Assembly: GCA_934716785.1 (NCBI GenBank)
Contig: CAKUYM010000009.1
Location: 1 to 41,544, forward strand
Length of the DNA stretch: 41,544 bases
Source: an uncultured Bacteroides sp.
Lineage (GTDB): Bacteria; Bacteroidota; Bacteroidia; Bacteroidales; Bacteroidaceae
Reading direction: 5' to 3'
Shown: positions 25,618 through 33,442 of the stretch, piece after piece
How the letters are laid out: every line of letters begins with the position of its first letter
Numbering within the stretch: position 1 is the first letter of the stretch
Notes under the pieces: model-generated
Told to the model about the DNA's origin: nothing
What the model saw: the letters and a program-made list of their open reading frames with translations, nothing else
Databases searched by the model: none
Made by a program: the position numbers and the translations under genes

Positions 25618-26880
25618 TTATTGCGGCTTATCGCATGCTTGGTAAGGTATGGTAAACCAGAATGTAGAACCTTCACCTTCTACGGATTCCGCACCAATCT
25701 GTCCGCCCAGTTTGTTGACAATGGTTTGAGAGATAGAAAGTCCCAATCCCGTTCCGTTCTTCTCTTTGTTCAGCTTCACAAACCTGTCGAAGATGTGTGG
25801 CAATTTATCGGCCGGAATACCTGTGCCGGTATCCTTCACATAAAAGTATATTTGGGTGTCCCGGATTTCGTATCCGATACGGATAGTGCCTTCATGCGTG
25901 AACTTAATCGCATTGGATATGAAATTTGAGATCACTTGAGCGATACGGTTGCGGTCGGTCAATATGTGACAGGAGGAACGCGATGGCTCTGTTAGGATTT
26001 TAACTGTTTCGCCGGCATCGTTTATCCGCATTTGGAAGAGTTGCTGCAAGTCTGAAAGCAACAGGTTGACATCCACCGGTGCATACACAAATTCCAAAGT
26101 GCCTGCTTCAATCTTTGACATATCGAGAATATCATTGACCAATTGCATCAGTAGATCGACATTCATCTTTATGATTTCCTGATATTGCGCTTTTTCCTCT
26201 TCTGTATTCGCACTGCCTATTATTTCTGCAAATCCGGTAATGGCATTGAGTGGCGTACGTATCTCATGGCTCATATTAGCCAAGAAAGCCGATTTGGATA
26301 TATCGGCTTTCTCTGCTTTCTCCTTGGCGCGTTTCAGTTCCTCTTCCACTTTTTTCAGGCGGGTGATATCATGAACGGTCAGTACCATGTTTTCTTTCCT
26401 GTCCAGAAGAAAGAATGAACCGGATATGACAACATTGCATGCAACAGTCTCATTCTCGGAGACGGCTATATTCAGTGTGGCTTCGAGATCGGTGAAGTTC
26501 TTTCTTTGTTTGAATGCTTGTCGTATGGCTGCACGCACCGGACAGGCACTGCATAATTGGTGAGTACCGCAGCCATTGGGGGCACTTAGTGCGTTATGGC
26601 ATTGCAGCAGATCACCCACTCTTTTATCTTCCAGTCCTTTTTTTGTTCCTGTTTTCTGATAATAGTTGGTTTTCAATACTTTGAAGTCGTTGTCAATTAA
26701 AAGAATATAGGCATGTACATTCTTAAGAATCGCACTGGTGATGTGATTCGTGTGTGCCAACTTTCTGGATTCCCGGAATAAGCGTCGTTGTACTTGGATA
26801 CATTTTCTGCGTTCCCATAGGAAACAGAGCAACTGGATGCCGCATAAAACTATTAATATTGATAATAATGCTATAAGCAT
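25618..26880 (-). CDS. PAS-domain sensor histidine kinase with cysteine cluster
   Basis: A 420-residue membrane histidine kinase. One transmembrane segment (about 2-22), a coiled region, then a PAS domain (about 48-175), a coiled linker rich in Lys and Glu (about 175-195), the HisKA domain with SAFLANMSHEIRTPLNA (His205), and the HATPase domain with N-box FISNAIKFTHEG, G1 KDTGTGIP and G2 GTGLGLSISQ. Within the PAS domain four cysteines, C94, C104, C110 and C113, form C-x9-C-x5-C-x2-C around GCGTHQLCSACPVR. This suggests metal or Fe-S binding or redox sensing. No response regulator is adjacent and no receiver domain is fused, so its partner is elsewhere. The 700-bp non-coding region lies upstream. 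Confidence 0.93.
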   Translation of the reverse strand: MLIALLSILIVLCGIQLLCFLWERRKCIQVQRRLFRESRKLAHTNHITSAILKNVHAYILLIDNDFKVLKTNYYQKTGTKKGLEDKRVGDLLQCHNALSAPNGCGTHQLCSACPVRAAIRQAFKQRKNFTDLEATLNIAVSENETVACNVVISGSFFLLDRKENMVLTVHDITRLKKVEEELKRAKEKAEKADISKSAFLANMSHEIRTPLNAITGFAEIIGSANTEEEKAQYQEIIKMNVDLLMQLVNDILDMSKIEAGTLEFVYAPVDVNLLLSDLQQLFQMRINDAGETVKILTEPSRSSCHILTDRNRIAQVISNFISNAIKFTHEGTIRIGYEIRDTQIYFYVKDTGTGIPADKLPHIFDRFVKLNKEKNGTGLGLSISQTIVNKLGGQIGAESVEGEGSTFWFTIPYQACDKPQ

Positions 26881-26921
26881 ATCGGTATTATATTGTCGTT
26901 TTAATAAAATAAATACGATTG

Positions 26922-26929
26922 CAAATATA
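26922..26929 (-). promoter_or_regulatory. -7 promoter element of the histidine kinase gene
   Basis: CAAATATA on the plus strand reads TATATTTG on the minus strand, matching TAnnTTTG, about 41 bp before the kinase ATG. A TTTA at 21 bp upstream is a 3/4 match to the -33. Confidence 0.5.
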
Positions 26930-27188
26930 GTTTTTTTTTCTTTCAGTACCTAAAATCCGTGAAGTTTAGTATGTTTTCTTTTTATGGCTTTTAGTTTCAG
27001 CAGTTGATTCGCATTAGTCGCATGAACTTTTAATTTATAGGTTTCACCCGTTTCACCTCACGGGTTAAATCCTGAAAATGAGATTGCTATGGGTGAAGGG
27101 GATAGCCGAAATATGGTGAACCTCCTCGTTTTCGCTTTCACCTATGGAATTTATTCATATATGCTGAATATATAGACATGCCAACTCA

Positions 27189-27298
27189 AGTATTAATAGA
27201 TAGGGACTAAAGTGTTAATAGCTGACACTTAGACTATTAATAGCTGATGTCTCATCTGTTAACAGCTTGCGGCTCATCTATACTATATCAGACATAGG
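27189..27298. repeat. Degenerate 22-bp tandem repeat, five units
   Basis: Units begin at 27189, 27211, 27233, 27255 and 27277. The core TTAATAG (TTAACAG in unit 4) recurs at 27193, 27215, 27237 and 27259, exactly 22 bp apart. Units 2 and 3 share TTAATAGCTGA. Unit 5 is the most diverged. The 22-bp period is close to two helical turns, so sites would lie on one face of the DNA, as in iterons or arrays for a DNA-binding protein. Confidence 0.65.
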
Positions 27299-27392
27299 GT
27301 TTACCCTAATCATATTTCCATTAGCTATAATGATATCCGGATATGCTATAATGATATTTGTTTTAGCTCAAGGGATATTTTGAAAAAAACAA

Positions 27393-27420
27393 GGTGAAAC
27401 CGATAATGCCCGGTTTCACC
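27393..27420. repeat. Perfect inverted repeat containing GGTGAAA/TTTCACC
   Basis: GGTGAAACCG (27393-27402) and CGGTTTCACC (27411-27420) around an 8-base loop. It has no T run, so it is not a standard terminator, and it is one of many copies of the same heptamer in the surrounding 450 bp. Confidence 0.75.
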
Positions 27421-27588
27421 TGATTTCACCCCCTGCCTTCACCCGCTATCGCCTTGTTCATCGGCCTTTCGTGATGAGGTGAAACCGGTGAATGGCAATT
27501 ATCTTATAAGAGGTGGTATAAAGAAGTATTGAACAAATATCGTACTATTTGTGTTATATAATATAGAAACCCAATAAAAACGAATGTT

Positions 27589-27753
27589 ATGAAGAAGTAC
27601 ATTTGCACGGTCTGTGAATATATTTACGACCCCGAACAAGGAGATCCGGAAAGTGGAATTGAACCGGGAACCGCATTTGAAGATATTCCCGATGATTGGA
27701 CTTGCCCGCTATGTGGAGTCGGGAAAGAAGATTTTGAGCCATACGAGGGATAA
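27589..27753 (+). CDS. Rubredoxin
   Basis: A 54-residue protein, the usual rubredoxin length. The N-terminal pair [12 protein letters not shown] (Cys6, Cys9) and the C-terminal pair [15 protein letters not shown] (Cys39, Cys42) are the four ligands of a mononuclear iron centre, and the central [13 protein letters not shown] is the family core. It acts as a cytoplasmic one-electron carrier, often with rubrerythrin or superoxide reductase in oxidative-stress defence of anaerobes. No redox partner gene is adjacent. It is monocistronic, ending before a bidirectional terminator. Confidence 0.97.
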   Translation: MKKYICTVCEYIYDPEQGDPESGIEPGTAFEDIPDDWTCPLCGVGKEDFEPYEG

Positions 27754-27783
27754 AGCCAGGCGTCTTGTCGATAATAGAGAAAA

Positions 27784-27825
27784 GGAGAATCTGCCGTGCC
27801 GAAGCATAGGGCAGATTCTCCTTTT
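27784..27825. terminator. Bidirectional terminator between rubredoxin and the Na/Pi cotransporter
   Basis: A perfect 12-bp stem GGAGAATCTGCC (27784-27795) and GGCAGATTCTCC (27810-27821), preceded by AAAA on the left and followed by TTTT on the right. It lies between two convergent stop codons (27753 and 27857), so it can serve both genes. Confidence 0.88.
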
Positions 27826-27856
27826 CCTCTATCTGTTTCTTAAACTGATCGTTGTC

Positions 27857-29554
27857 TTAAGAAGCCTTCTTTTCTTTCACATCGCTACTCGCTTCCACCA
27901 CGTTTACTACATAATCTCCTAATTTCTCACATTCGGCGATTATATCCATGTAATAAACCCCCATCTGATAATCATATTCCTTGTTGTTCACATCAAGGAT
28001 ATTCTGGTTCTTCAGTTGGTTGCGGTAATTGTTGATTTCGTTCTCGATATTGAAAGACTTGTTGATGTCGATACTCTGATGTTCAGGTTTCTCTACTACC
28101 ACAATCATCTGTGCGAGGGCATCATTGGTCAGCTTCATCATGAAGTGAATATGCTCGTATTGCTTCTCGGTGAAATCCTGGTTCGTTTGACGCTTCCGGT
28201 TGATGGTGCGTGCCAGATTGTAACAACTGTCTCCGATGCTTTCGATTTCCGTCACTTCGCGCAACATGGCACGTATCTGCAACTTACTCTCGGAACTCAA
28301 ACGACCTTCGGATACCTGATTCAGATAGTTGGCAATCTCCAACTCCATATTGTCGCTGATATTCTCGTATTTCTCTATCCGGCTGAATAACTTGTTGAAA
28401 TCATCATCCTTTTCCGTATGCAGCAAGTCCTGCACCATGCCGAACATACGGTGCGTACGTTCGGCGAAAAGATGGATTTCCTTACGTGCCTGAAGAATGG
28501 AAAGCTCTGCTGTAGAGAGCATACCGCCGGTGATAAACCGCAGTCTCGGTTCTTCGTCCTCTTCCTTCGGGTGAATTAAAGCACATACGGTACGCTCGAT
28601 CAGCTTCACGGCCCATATCAGGATACATACGTTGCATATATTAAAGATGGAGTGAAAGGCGGATAACTTGTATGATATGGCAACTTCCGGATTGTTTGTC
28701 TGGAAGAAAGTGTCTACCACCCAGTTGACCAAGTACATGAACGGGTGGAAAATAATCAACACCCAGATAACACCGAACACATTAAAAACAAAATGCGCCA
28801 ATGCTGCCCGCTTAGCCTGTGTGTTGGCTGTTAACGCGGCAAGATTGGCGGTGATGGTAGTTCCGATATTTTCTCCTAATACGAGGGCGGCGCCGAGCTC
28901 AAGGCTTATCCATCCGTTGGCACACATAATCAGTGTGATTGCCATTGTGGCGGCGGATGCCTGCACGATCATTGTCAGTATGGTACCGATGAACAGGAAC
29001 AGGAGGATGGAGAAGAAACCCATATCCGTGTAATTCTGTACAAAGGCGAGCATTTCGGGATTGGCATTCAGGTCGGGCGCATTTGCTTTCAGGTAAGAAA
29101 GTCCCATGAAGAGGAAAGAGAAGCCGAAGATGAATTCACCGATGGATTTGCGGTTGCTTTTGCCGGAGAAGATAAGCGGAAGGGCAATGGCCAGAAGAGG
29201 GAGGGCAAAGGCGGCCATATCAACCTTAAATCCGAAAATTGAGATGATCCAGGCAGTGACCGTAGTACCGATATTGGCACCCATGATGACACTGATGGAT
29301 TCGGCAAGTGTGAGCAACCCGGCATTAACGAAACTCACGACCATGACCGTCGTTGCTGAAGAGGACTGGATAAGGGCAGTGATTAACACGCCTGTCAAAA
29401 CTCCCGTTACCCTGTTGGTAGTCATTGCCGTCAAGATACTTCGTAGTCTGTCACCCGCGACCTTTTGCAAGCCCTCGCTCATAATCTTCATCCCGTACAG
29501 GAAGAGTCCTAATGAGCCTATGAGCTTTAAAAAATCATAAAAAGAATATTCCAT
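27857..29554 (-). CDS. Na+/phosphate cotransporter family protein with PhoU-like domain
   Basis: A 565-residue inner-membrane protein. Two inverted Na_Pi_cotrans repeats occupy about residues 1-320, marked by the QSSSATTVMVVSFVNAGLL signature and, in the second repeat, VQASAATMAITLIMCANGWI with GENIGTTITA. The C-terminal 220 residues are a helical PhoU-like domain. It imports phosphate with sodium, or in some bacteria exports it; direction cannot be read here. It is convergent with rubredoxin across a shared terminator and divergent from the nucleoside kinase gene, with an 83-bp gap. Confidence 0.95.
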   Translation of the reverse strand: MEYSFYDFLKLIGSLGLFLYGMKIMSEGLQKVAGDRLRSILTAMTTNRVTGVLTGVLITALIQSSSATTVMVVSFVNAGLLTLAESISVIMGANIGTTVTAWIISIFGFKVDMAAFALPLLAIALPLIFSGKSNRKSIGEFIFGFSFLFMGLSYLKANAPDLNANPEMLAFVQNYTDMGFFSILLFLFIGTILTMIVQASAATMAITLIMCANGWISLELGAALVLGENIGTTITANLAALTANTQAKRAALAHFVFNVFGVIWVLIIFHPFMYLVNWVVDTFFQTNNPEVAISYKLSAFHSIFNICNVCILIWAVKLIERTVCALIHPKEEDEEPRLRFITGGMLSTAELSILQARKEIHLFAERTHRMFGMVQDLLHTEKDDDFNKLFSRIEKYENISDNMELEIANYLNQVSEGRLSSESKLQIRAMLREVTEIESIGDSCYNLARTINRKRQTNQDFTEKQYEHIHFMMKLTNDALAQMIVVVEKPEHQSIDINKSFNIENEINNYRNQLKNQNILDVNNKEYDYQMGVYYMDIIAECEKLGDYVVNVVEASSDVKEKKAS

Positions 29555-29637
29555 CTATAATATTTTTAATGGTTATTTGTTCTCAATCTGATTATTAGTA
29601 TATTAGTCCCAATTTTTTCACCTTTTTAAAGAACTCG

Positions 29638-31311
29638 ATGAAACAGATGTTACAAATATGTTGCAAAAATAACAATATTTCTAAAGAATTCCCTATCGGG
29701 AGCTCACTTTTGGATATTTATTATGGTTTTAATCTTGATTTTCCTTATCAAGTAGTCAGCGCCAAGGTCAATAACCGTTCCGAGGGGCTTAATTTCAGAG
29801 TATATAATAATAAGGATGTGGAGTTTCTGGATGTGAGAGACCAATCCGGTATGCGCACCTATGTCCGTTCGCTCTGCTTTGTATTGTTCAAGGCTGTCAC
29901 GGAGTTGTTTCCCGAAGGAAAGTTGTATGTGGAGCATCCTGTGTCAAAAGGCTATTTCTGTAACCTGCGTATCGGCCGTCCCATCGAACTGGAAGATGTG
30001 AAGCGCATCAAGCAACGTATGCAGGAGATTATTGCCGAAAACATACCTTATCATCGTATTGAATGTCACACAACGGAAGCTGTACGTGTTTTCAGCGAAC
30101 GGGGAATGAAAGATAAGGTGCGGTTGCTTGAGACGTCCGGTTCTCTTTATACCTATTATTATACGTTGGGCGACACGATAGATTATTATTATGGTAATCT
30201 GCTGCCCAGTACCGGATATATAAAGCAATTCGATATCGTGAAGTATTACGATGGGTTACTTCTCCGGATTCCAAGCCGTGAGAACCCGAATGTATTGGAA
30301 GAGGTGGTGAAGCAGGAGAAGATGCTGGATGTATTTAAGGAATATCTGAATTGGAGCTCTATCATGGGGCTCAGCAATGTAGGTGATTTCAATCTTGCAT
30401 GTGAAGAAGGGCATGCCACGGACTTGATTAATGTTGCCGAAGCCTTGCAAGAGAAAAAGATAGCCCAGATAGCCGATACCATCTTTCACCGTGGAGAGAA
30501 TGGCAGCCGTGTGAAACTTGTACTGATTGCCGGGCCTTCGTCTTCGGGAAAGACTACTTTCAGCAAACGTCTCTCTATCCAGTTGATGACAAACGGTTTG
30601 AAGCCTTACCCCATTTCATTGGACAATTATTTTGTGGACCGTGAAGAGACTCCTTTGGATGAAAACGGAAACTATGATTACGAATCTCTTTATGCACTCG
30701 ACTTGGATTTGTTCAACCGGCAACTGCAAGCCTTGCTGCGTGGCGAGGAGGTGGAACTGCCGCGTTTCAACTTCTCCCTTGGCAAGAAGGAGTATAAAGG
30801 AGATAAACTGAAGATAGAGGATAATACGATTCTGATTCTGGAGGGCATTCATGCGCTGAATCCGGAACTGACACCTCATATTCCCGCCGAACGTAAGTTC
30901 AAGATTTACGTGTCTGCACTGACTACCATTTCTCTGGACGATCATAACTGGATTCCGACCACCGACAACCGTTTGTTGCGCCGTATTATCCGTGACTTCA
31001 ATTATCGCGGATATTCTGCCCGTGAAACGATTTCACGCTGGCCCAGTGTGCGTGCCGGTGAGGATAAGTGGATATTCCCTTATCAGGAGAATGCCGATGT
31101 CATGTTCAACTCGGCGTTGCTTTTCGAGTTTGCCGTGCTTCGCCTGCATGCGGAGCCTATCTTGATGGGAGTTCCGCGCAACTGTCCCGAATATTGCGAA
31201 GCCTATCGGCTTTTGAAATTCATTAAATTCTTTGTTCCGGTGCAGGATAAAGAGATTCCGCCTACTTCACTGCTCCGTGAGTTCTTGGGTGGAAGCAGTT
31301 TTAAATACTAA
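29638..31311 (+). CDS. Nucleoside (uridine-like) kinase with N-terminal TGS/ThrRS-like domains
   Basis: A 557-residue cytoplasmic protein. The first 60 residues look like a TGS-like ubiquitin fold (KEFPIGSSLLDIYYGFNLDF). Residues about 75-230 resemble the second additional (editing-associated) domain of threonyl-tRNA synthetase, including PVSKGYFCNLR and HTTEAV. The C-terminal half is a phosphoribulokinase/uridine kinase-family P-loop kinase with Walker A AGPSSSGKTTFSKRL (about 298-312) and LDNYFVDREETPLDENGNYD. The family is annotated as nucleoside kinase; substrate unverified. Divergent from the Na/Pi gene. It has no close downstream partner, as the next start is about 110 bp away. Confidence 0.92.
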   Translation: MKQMLQICCKNNNISKEFPIGSSLLDIYYGFNLDFPYQVVSAKVNNRSEGLNFRVYNNKDVEFLDVRDQSGMRTYVRSLCFVLFKAVTELFPEGKLYVEHPVSKGYFCNLRIGRPIELEDVKRIKQRMQEIIAENIPYHRIECHTTEAVRVFSERGMKDKVRLLETSGSLYTYYYTLGDTIDYYYGNLLPSTGYIKQFDIVKYYDGLLLRIPSRENPNVLEEVVKQEKMLDVFKEYLNWSSIMGLSNVGDFNLACEEGHATDLINVAEALQEKKIAQIADTIFHRGENGSRVKLVLIAGPSSSGKTTFSKRLSIQLMTNGLKPYPISLDNYFVDREETPLDENGNYDYESLYALDLDLFNRQLQALLRGEEVELPRFNFSLGKKEYKGDKLKIEDNTILILEGIHALNPELTPHIPAERKFKIYVSALTTISLDDHNWIPTTDNRLLRRIIRDFNYRGYSARETISRWPSVRAGEDKWIFPYQENADVMFNSALLFEFAVLRLHAEPILMGVPRNCPEYCEAYRLLKFIKFFVPVQDKEIPPTSLLREFLGGSSFKY

Positions 31312-31419
31312 AAATAGTAGAAGCATACAAAGATCATTCCTCTTATTTAACTTTAAGATAGCGAACTTTTAATGGTCTGTTCTGTTATGAGTTTACGTAT
31401 AACAATAAAGAGAGAGGAT

Positions 31420-31827
31420 ATGATTTTTTATAATAGTCTTTTGGCAAAATGGTTTTTGGGAAAAGAGAATAGAGAGAAGCATTATTTTATGGTGTGTGGT
31501 TTCTTTTTTACCCGATATAAGTATTTGGAGGCGTGGGAAGATATGGAAATGCGGATTCATGCCAGACAGTTTTGGGAGTGTTTCCTTCTGACCCTGTTGC
31601 CGGCATTGGTTTTGTCATTGGTATATTCTTGGTGGTGGATGATACTTCCATTCATGACATACCATATATTCTATTGGCTGGAAAAAACGTTCCGTCCCCA
31701 TTCGGTGTTCGATTGGGAAGCGATAGAAAATTGTGGCGACTCACTTTATATCCGGAAAAGAAAATCGTATGCATGGATGAAGTGGTATGGAAAGAAAACC
31801 TTGCCTTTGTCCGATTGGGATGATTGA
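31420..31827 (+). CDS. Hypothetical membrane protein
   Basis: A 135-residue protein if started at ATG 31420, which has an AGAGAGGAT Shine-Dalgarno-like run directly before it; the frame is open from ATG 31372. A hydrophobic hairpin at about residues 55-90 (FLLTLLPALVLSLVY, then WWWMILPFMTYHIFYW) suggests two membrane spans, with hydrophilic ends containing several aromatic and basic residues. I recognise no family. It lies between the nucleoside kinase and a bidirectional terminator and looks like a real gene by length and membrane pattern. Confidence 0.7.
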   Translation: MIFYNSLLAKWFLGKENREKHYFMVCGFFFTRYKYLEAWEDMEMRIHARQFWECFLLTLLPALVLSLVYSWWWMILPFMTYHIFYWLEKTFRPHSVFDWEAIENCGDSLYIRKRKSYAWMKWYGKKTLPLSDWDD

Positions 31828-31857
31828 AAGACTATAAAATAATGAGGGAATGAAAAT

Positions 31858-31901
31858 AATGAGGGCATGTCATGGATATCCAATGTTGACACGCCCTCAT
31901 T
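31858..31901. terminator. Bidirectional terminator between convergent genes
   Basis: AATGAGGGC-A-TGTCA (31858-31872) pairs with TGACA-C-GCCCTCATT (31887-31901), one mismatch in a 15-bp stem. It lies between the stops at 31827 (plus) and 31928 (minus). The flanks are AT-rich but without a long T run. Confidence 0.7.
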
Positions 31902-31927
31902 ATCGTTTATATCACCTTTGTGCCCGC

Positions 31928-33301
31928 TTATCTCAGTGCTTCTACCTCTTCCGGAGTCAAAGGTATCTTCTTTCCTAATCTGCGGGCACCGGTTTCAGTA
32001 ATCAGGTAATCTTCTTCATTGCGGATACCACCGAAATCCTTGTAAGTCTCTACCACATCGTAATTGATGAAATCGGCAAACTTCTTTTCCGCTTTCCACA
32101 TATCAATCAGTTCGGGAATAAAGTAAATGCCCGGTTCTACGGTATGTACAAATCCCGGTTCCAACGGAATGGCAAGGCGTTGTGACTTGCGGCCGAATTG
32201 TGTGCTCTTCGGCTGCCCGTTGTATCCTACCCATATCTCTCCCAAGTTTTCCATGTCGTGTACATCCAGCCCCATCATGTGGCCTAATCCGTGCGGATAG
32301 AACAAGGCATGGGCGCCTTCGCGAACGGCATCCTCTGCATTTCCTTTCATCAGTCCGAGCGCTTTCATTCCTTCTACCATCACGCGGGCAGACAGTTCGT
32401 AAACTTCCATATAAGGAATTCCCGGACGGAGCGCTTTCACCGATTCGAGGTGCATGGCATTCTGTATTTCGTAAACCTCGCGTTGGCGGGGCGTGAATTT
32501 CTTGTCGGCAGGGATTGTAGACGACATATCGCCCGCATAGCCTGATTCGACTTCCGCACCGGCGTCAATCAGGAACAAATCACCCGGTTTCACCTTGTTG
32601 CCATGATAATGGTTGTGTAGCGTTTGTCCGTTGATTGTCGCAATTGTGGCAAAAGAGAGTTCGCAGTTGTTGGCTTCTGCCACACGGTTCATCTCCGCTA
32701 CCACTTCATATTCGTACATACCCGGACGGAGTACTTTCATGGCGGTGATGTGCATATCGGCAGTCACATCGCACGCTTTTTCTATTTCCACAATTTCTTC
32801 CGCTGATTTGTAATTGCGTTGGGCAACGACAGCCCGGATAAAAGGAACGGAACCTTCCTGGTGTGCAGGCGGTATTCCCAACCAGTCCATCAGCTTCAGC
32901 TTATGTTCGGGGCGGTAAGGTGGCAGATAATGAATGGCTTTCCCTTTCTGTACACACTTATGAAGATAGCTTACAATTTCGGCAGACGGCATTAAATCGG
33001 TAATACCTACCCGTTCGCACTTGTCACGCAATGTCGGCTGCGAGCCCATCCATACGATGGCGTCAATAGAAAGTTCATCACCGAAAATAATCTCCTTATC
33101 TTCATCGATATCTATGATTGCCGAAAGGCTGGCGCATGACAGTCCGAAGTAATAAAGGAATGTTGAGTCCTGCCGATAACGGAATGTGTTATCCTCATAA
33201 TTAAGTCCGCACTCGTCATTTCCAAGAAATAACAATACTCCAGAGCCTAAATTCTTTTTCAGCAGGGCTCTTCGCTGCATATACGTTTCTTTGGCAAACA
33301 T
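31928..33301 (-). CDS. Xaa-Pro aminopeptidase (aminopeptidase P, M24B)
   Basis: A 457-residue cytoplasmic metallopeptidase that removes an N-terminal residue before proline. Start chosen at ATG 33301 (MFAKETYMQRRALL); the longer frame from 33331 adds ten Lys-rich residues and overlaps the -7 element. The N-terminal creatinase-like domain includes LLFLGNDECGLNYEDNTF. The catalytic pita-bread domain carries LIDAGAEVESGYAGDMSSTI (two metal Asp), HGLGHMMGLDVHD (His ligand and the substrate-binding His), and VEPGIYF with a final E in GGIRNEEDYL. Divergent from rpoN; a -7 TATCTTTG (33331-33338, minus) precedes it. Confidence 0.95.
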   Translation of the reverse strand: MFAKETYMQRRALLKKNLGSGVLLFLGNDECGLNYEDNTFRYRQDSTFLYYFGLSCASLSAIIDIDEDKEIIFGDELSIDAIVWMGSQPTLRDKCERVGITDLMPSAEIVSYLHKCVQKGKAIHYLPPYRPEHKLKLMDWLGIPPAHQEGSVPFIRAVVAQRNYKSAEEIVEIEKACDVTADMHITAMKVLRPGMYEYEVVAEMNRVAEANNCELSFATIATINGQTLHNHYHGNKVKPGDLFLIDAGAEVESGYAGDMSSTIPADKKFTPRQREVYEIQNAMHLESVKALRPGIPYMEVYELSARVMVEGMKALGLMKGNAEDAVREGAHALFYPHGLGHMMGLDVHDMENLGEIWVGYNGQPKSTQFGRKSQRLAIPLEPGFVHTVEPGIYFIPELIDMWKAEKKFADFINYDVVETYKDFGGIRNEEDYLITETGARRLGKKIPLTPEEVEALR

Positions 33302-33330
33302 AATAGTCTTAATTTTTTTGGTTCGTACCA

Positions 33331-33338
33331 CAAAGATA
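33331..33338 (-). promoter_or_regulatory. -7 promoter element of the aminopeptidase P gene
   Basis: CAAAGATA on the plus strand reads TATCTTTG on the minus strand, matching TAnnTTTG, 29 bp before ATG 33301. A TTTA at 21 bp upstream is a 3/4 match to the -33. Confidence 0.5.
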
Positions 33339-33377
33339 ATGAATTTAGTGTTATAGGATTAAAAATAATCTCTTTAA

Positions 33378-33410
33378 TCTGTGTAATCTCTGGTTAAAAG
33401 GTTATTTTTG
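33378..33410 (+). promoter_or_regulatory. Primary-sigma promoter of rpoN
   Basis: TATTTTTG (33403-33410) matches the -7 TAnnTTTG, 32 bp before the rpoN ATG. TCTG (33378-33381) is a 3/4 match to the -33 TTTG at 21-base spacing. Confidence 0.5.
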
Positions 33411-33442
33411 TAGCGAGAAATGATAGTAAAGTAAAAACGAAT

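Larger units (their letters stand above)
26881..27588. other. Long non-coding region with several repeat classes
   Basis: No credible protein-coding frame. Besides the histidine kinase promoter at its left end it holds a two-sided cluster of GGTGAAA/TTTCACC heptamers (27042-27142 and 27393-27492), a 22-bp tandem array (27189-27298), a pair of GCTATAATGATAT repeats (27324-27336 and 27345-27357), and a perfect 10-bp inverted repeat (27393-27420). The right end carries the leader of the rubredoxin gene. Confidence 0.8.

Noticed and set aside
27189..27298. CRISPR array
   Set aside because: Units are contiguous and degenerate with no distinct spacers, and no cas genes are present.
27614..27922. 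102-codon plus-strand frame
   Set aside because: Overlaps rubredoxin in another frame, crosses the bidirectional terminator and enters the Na/Pi gene.
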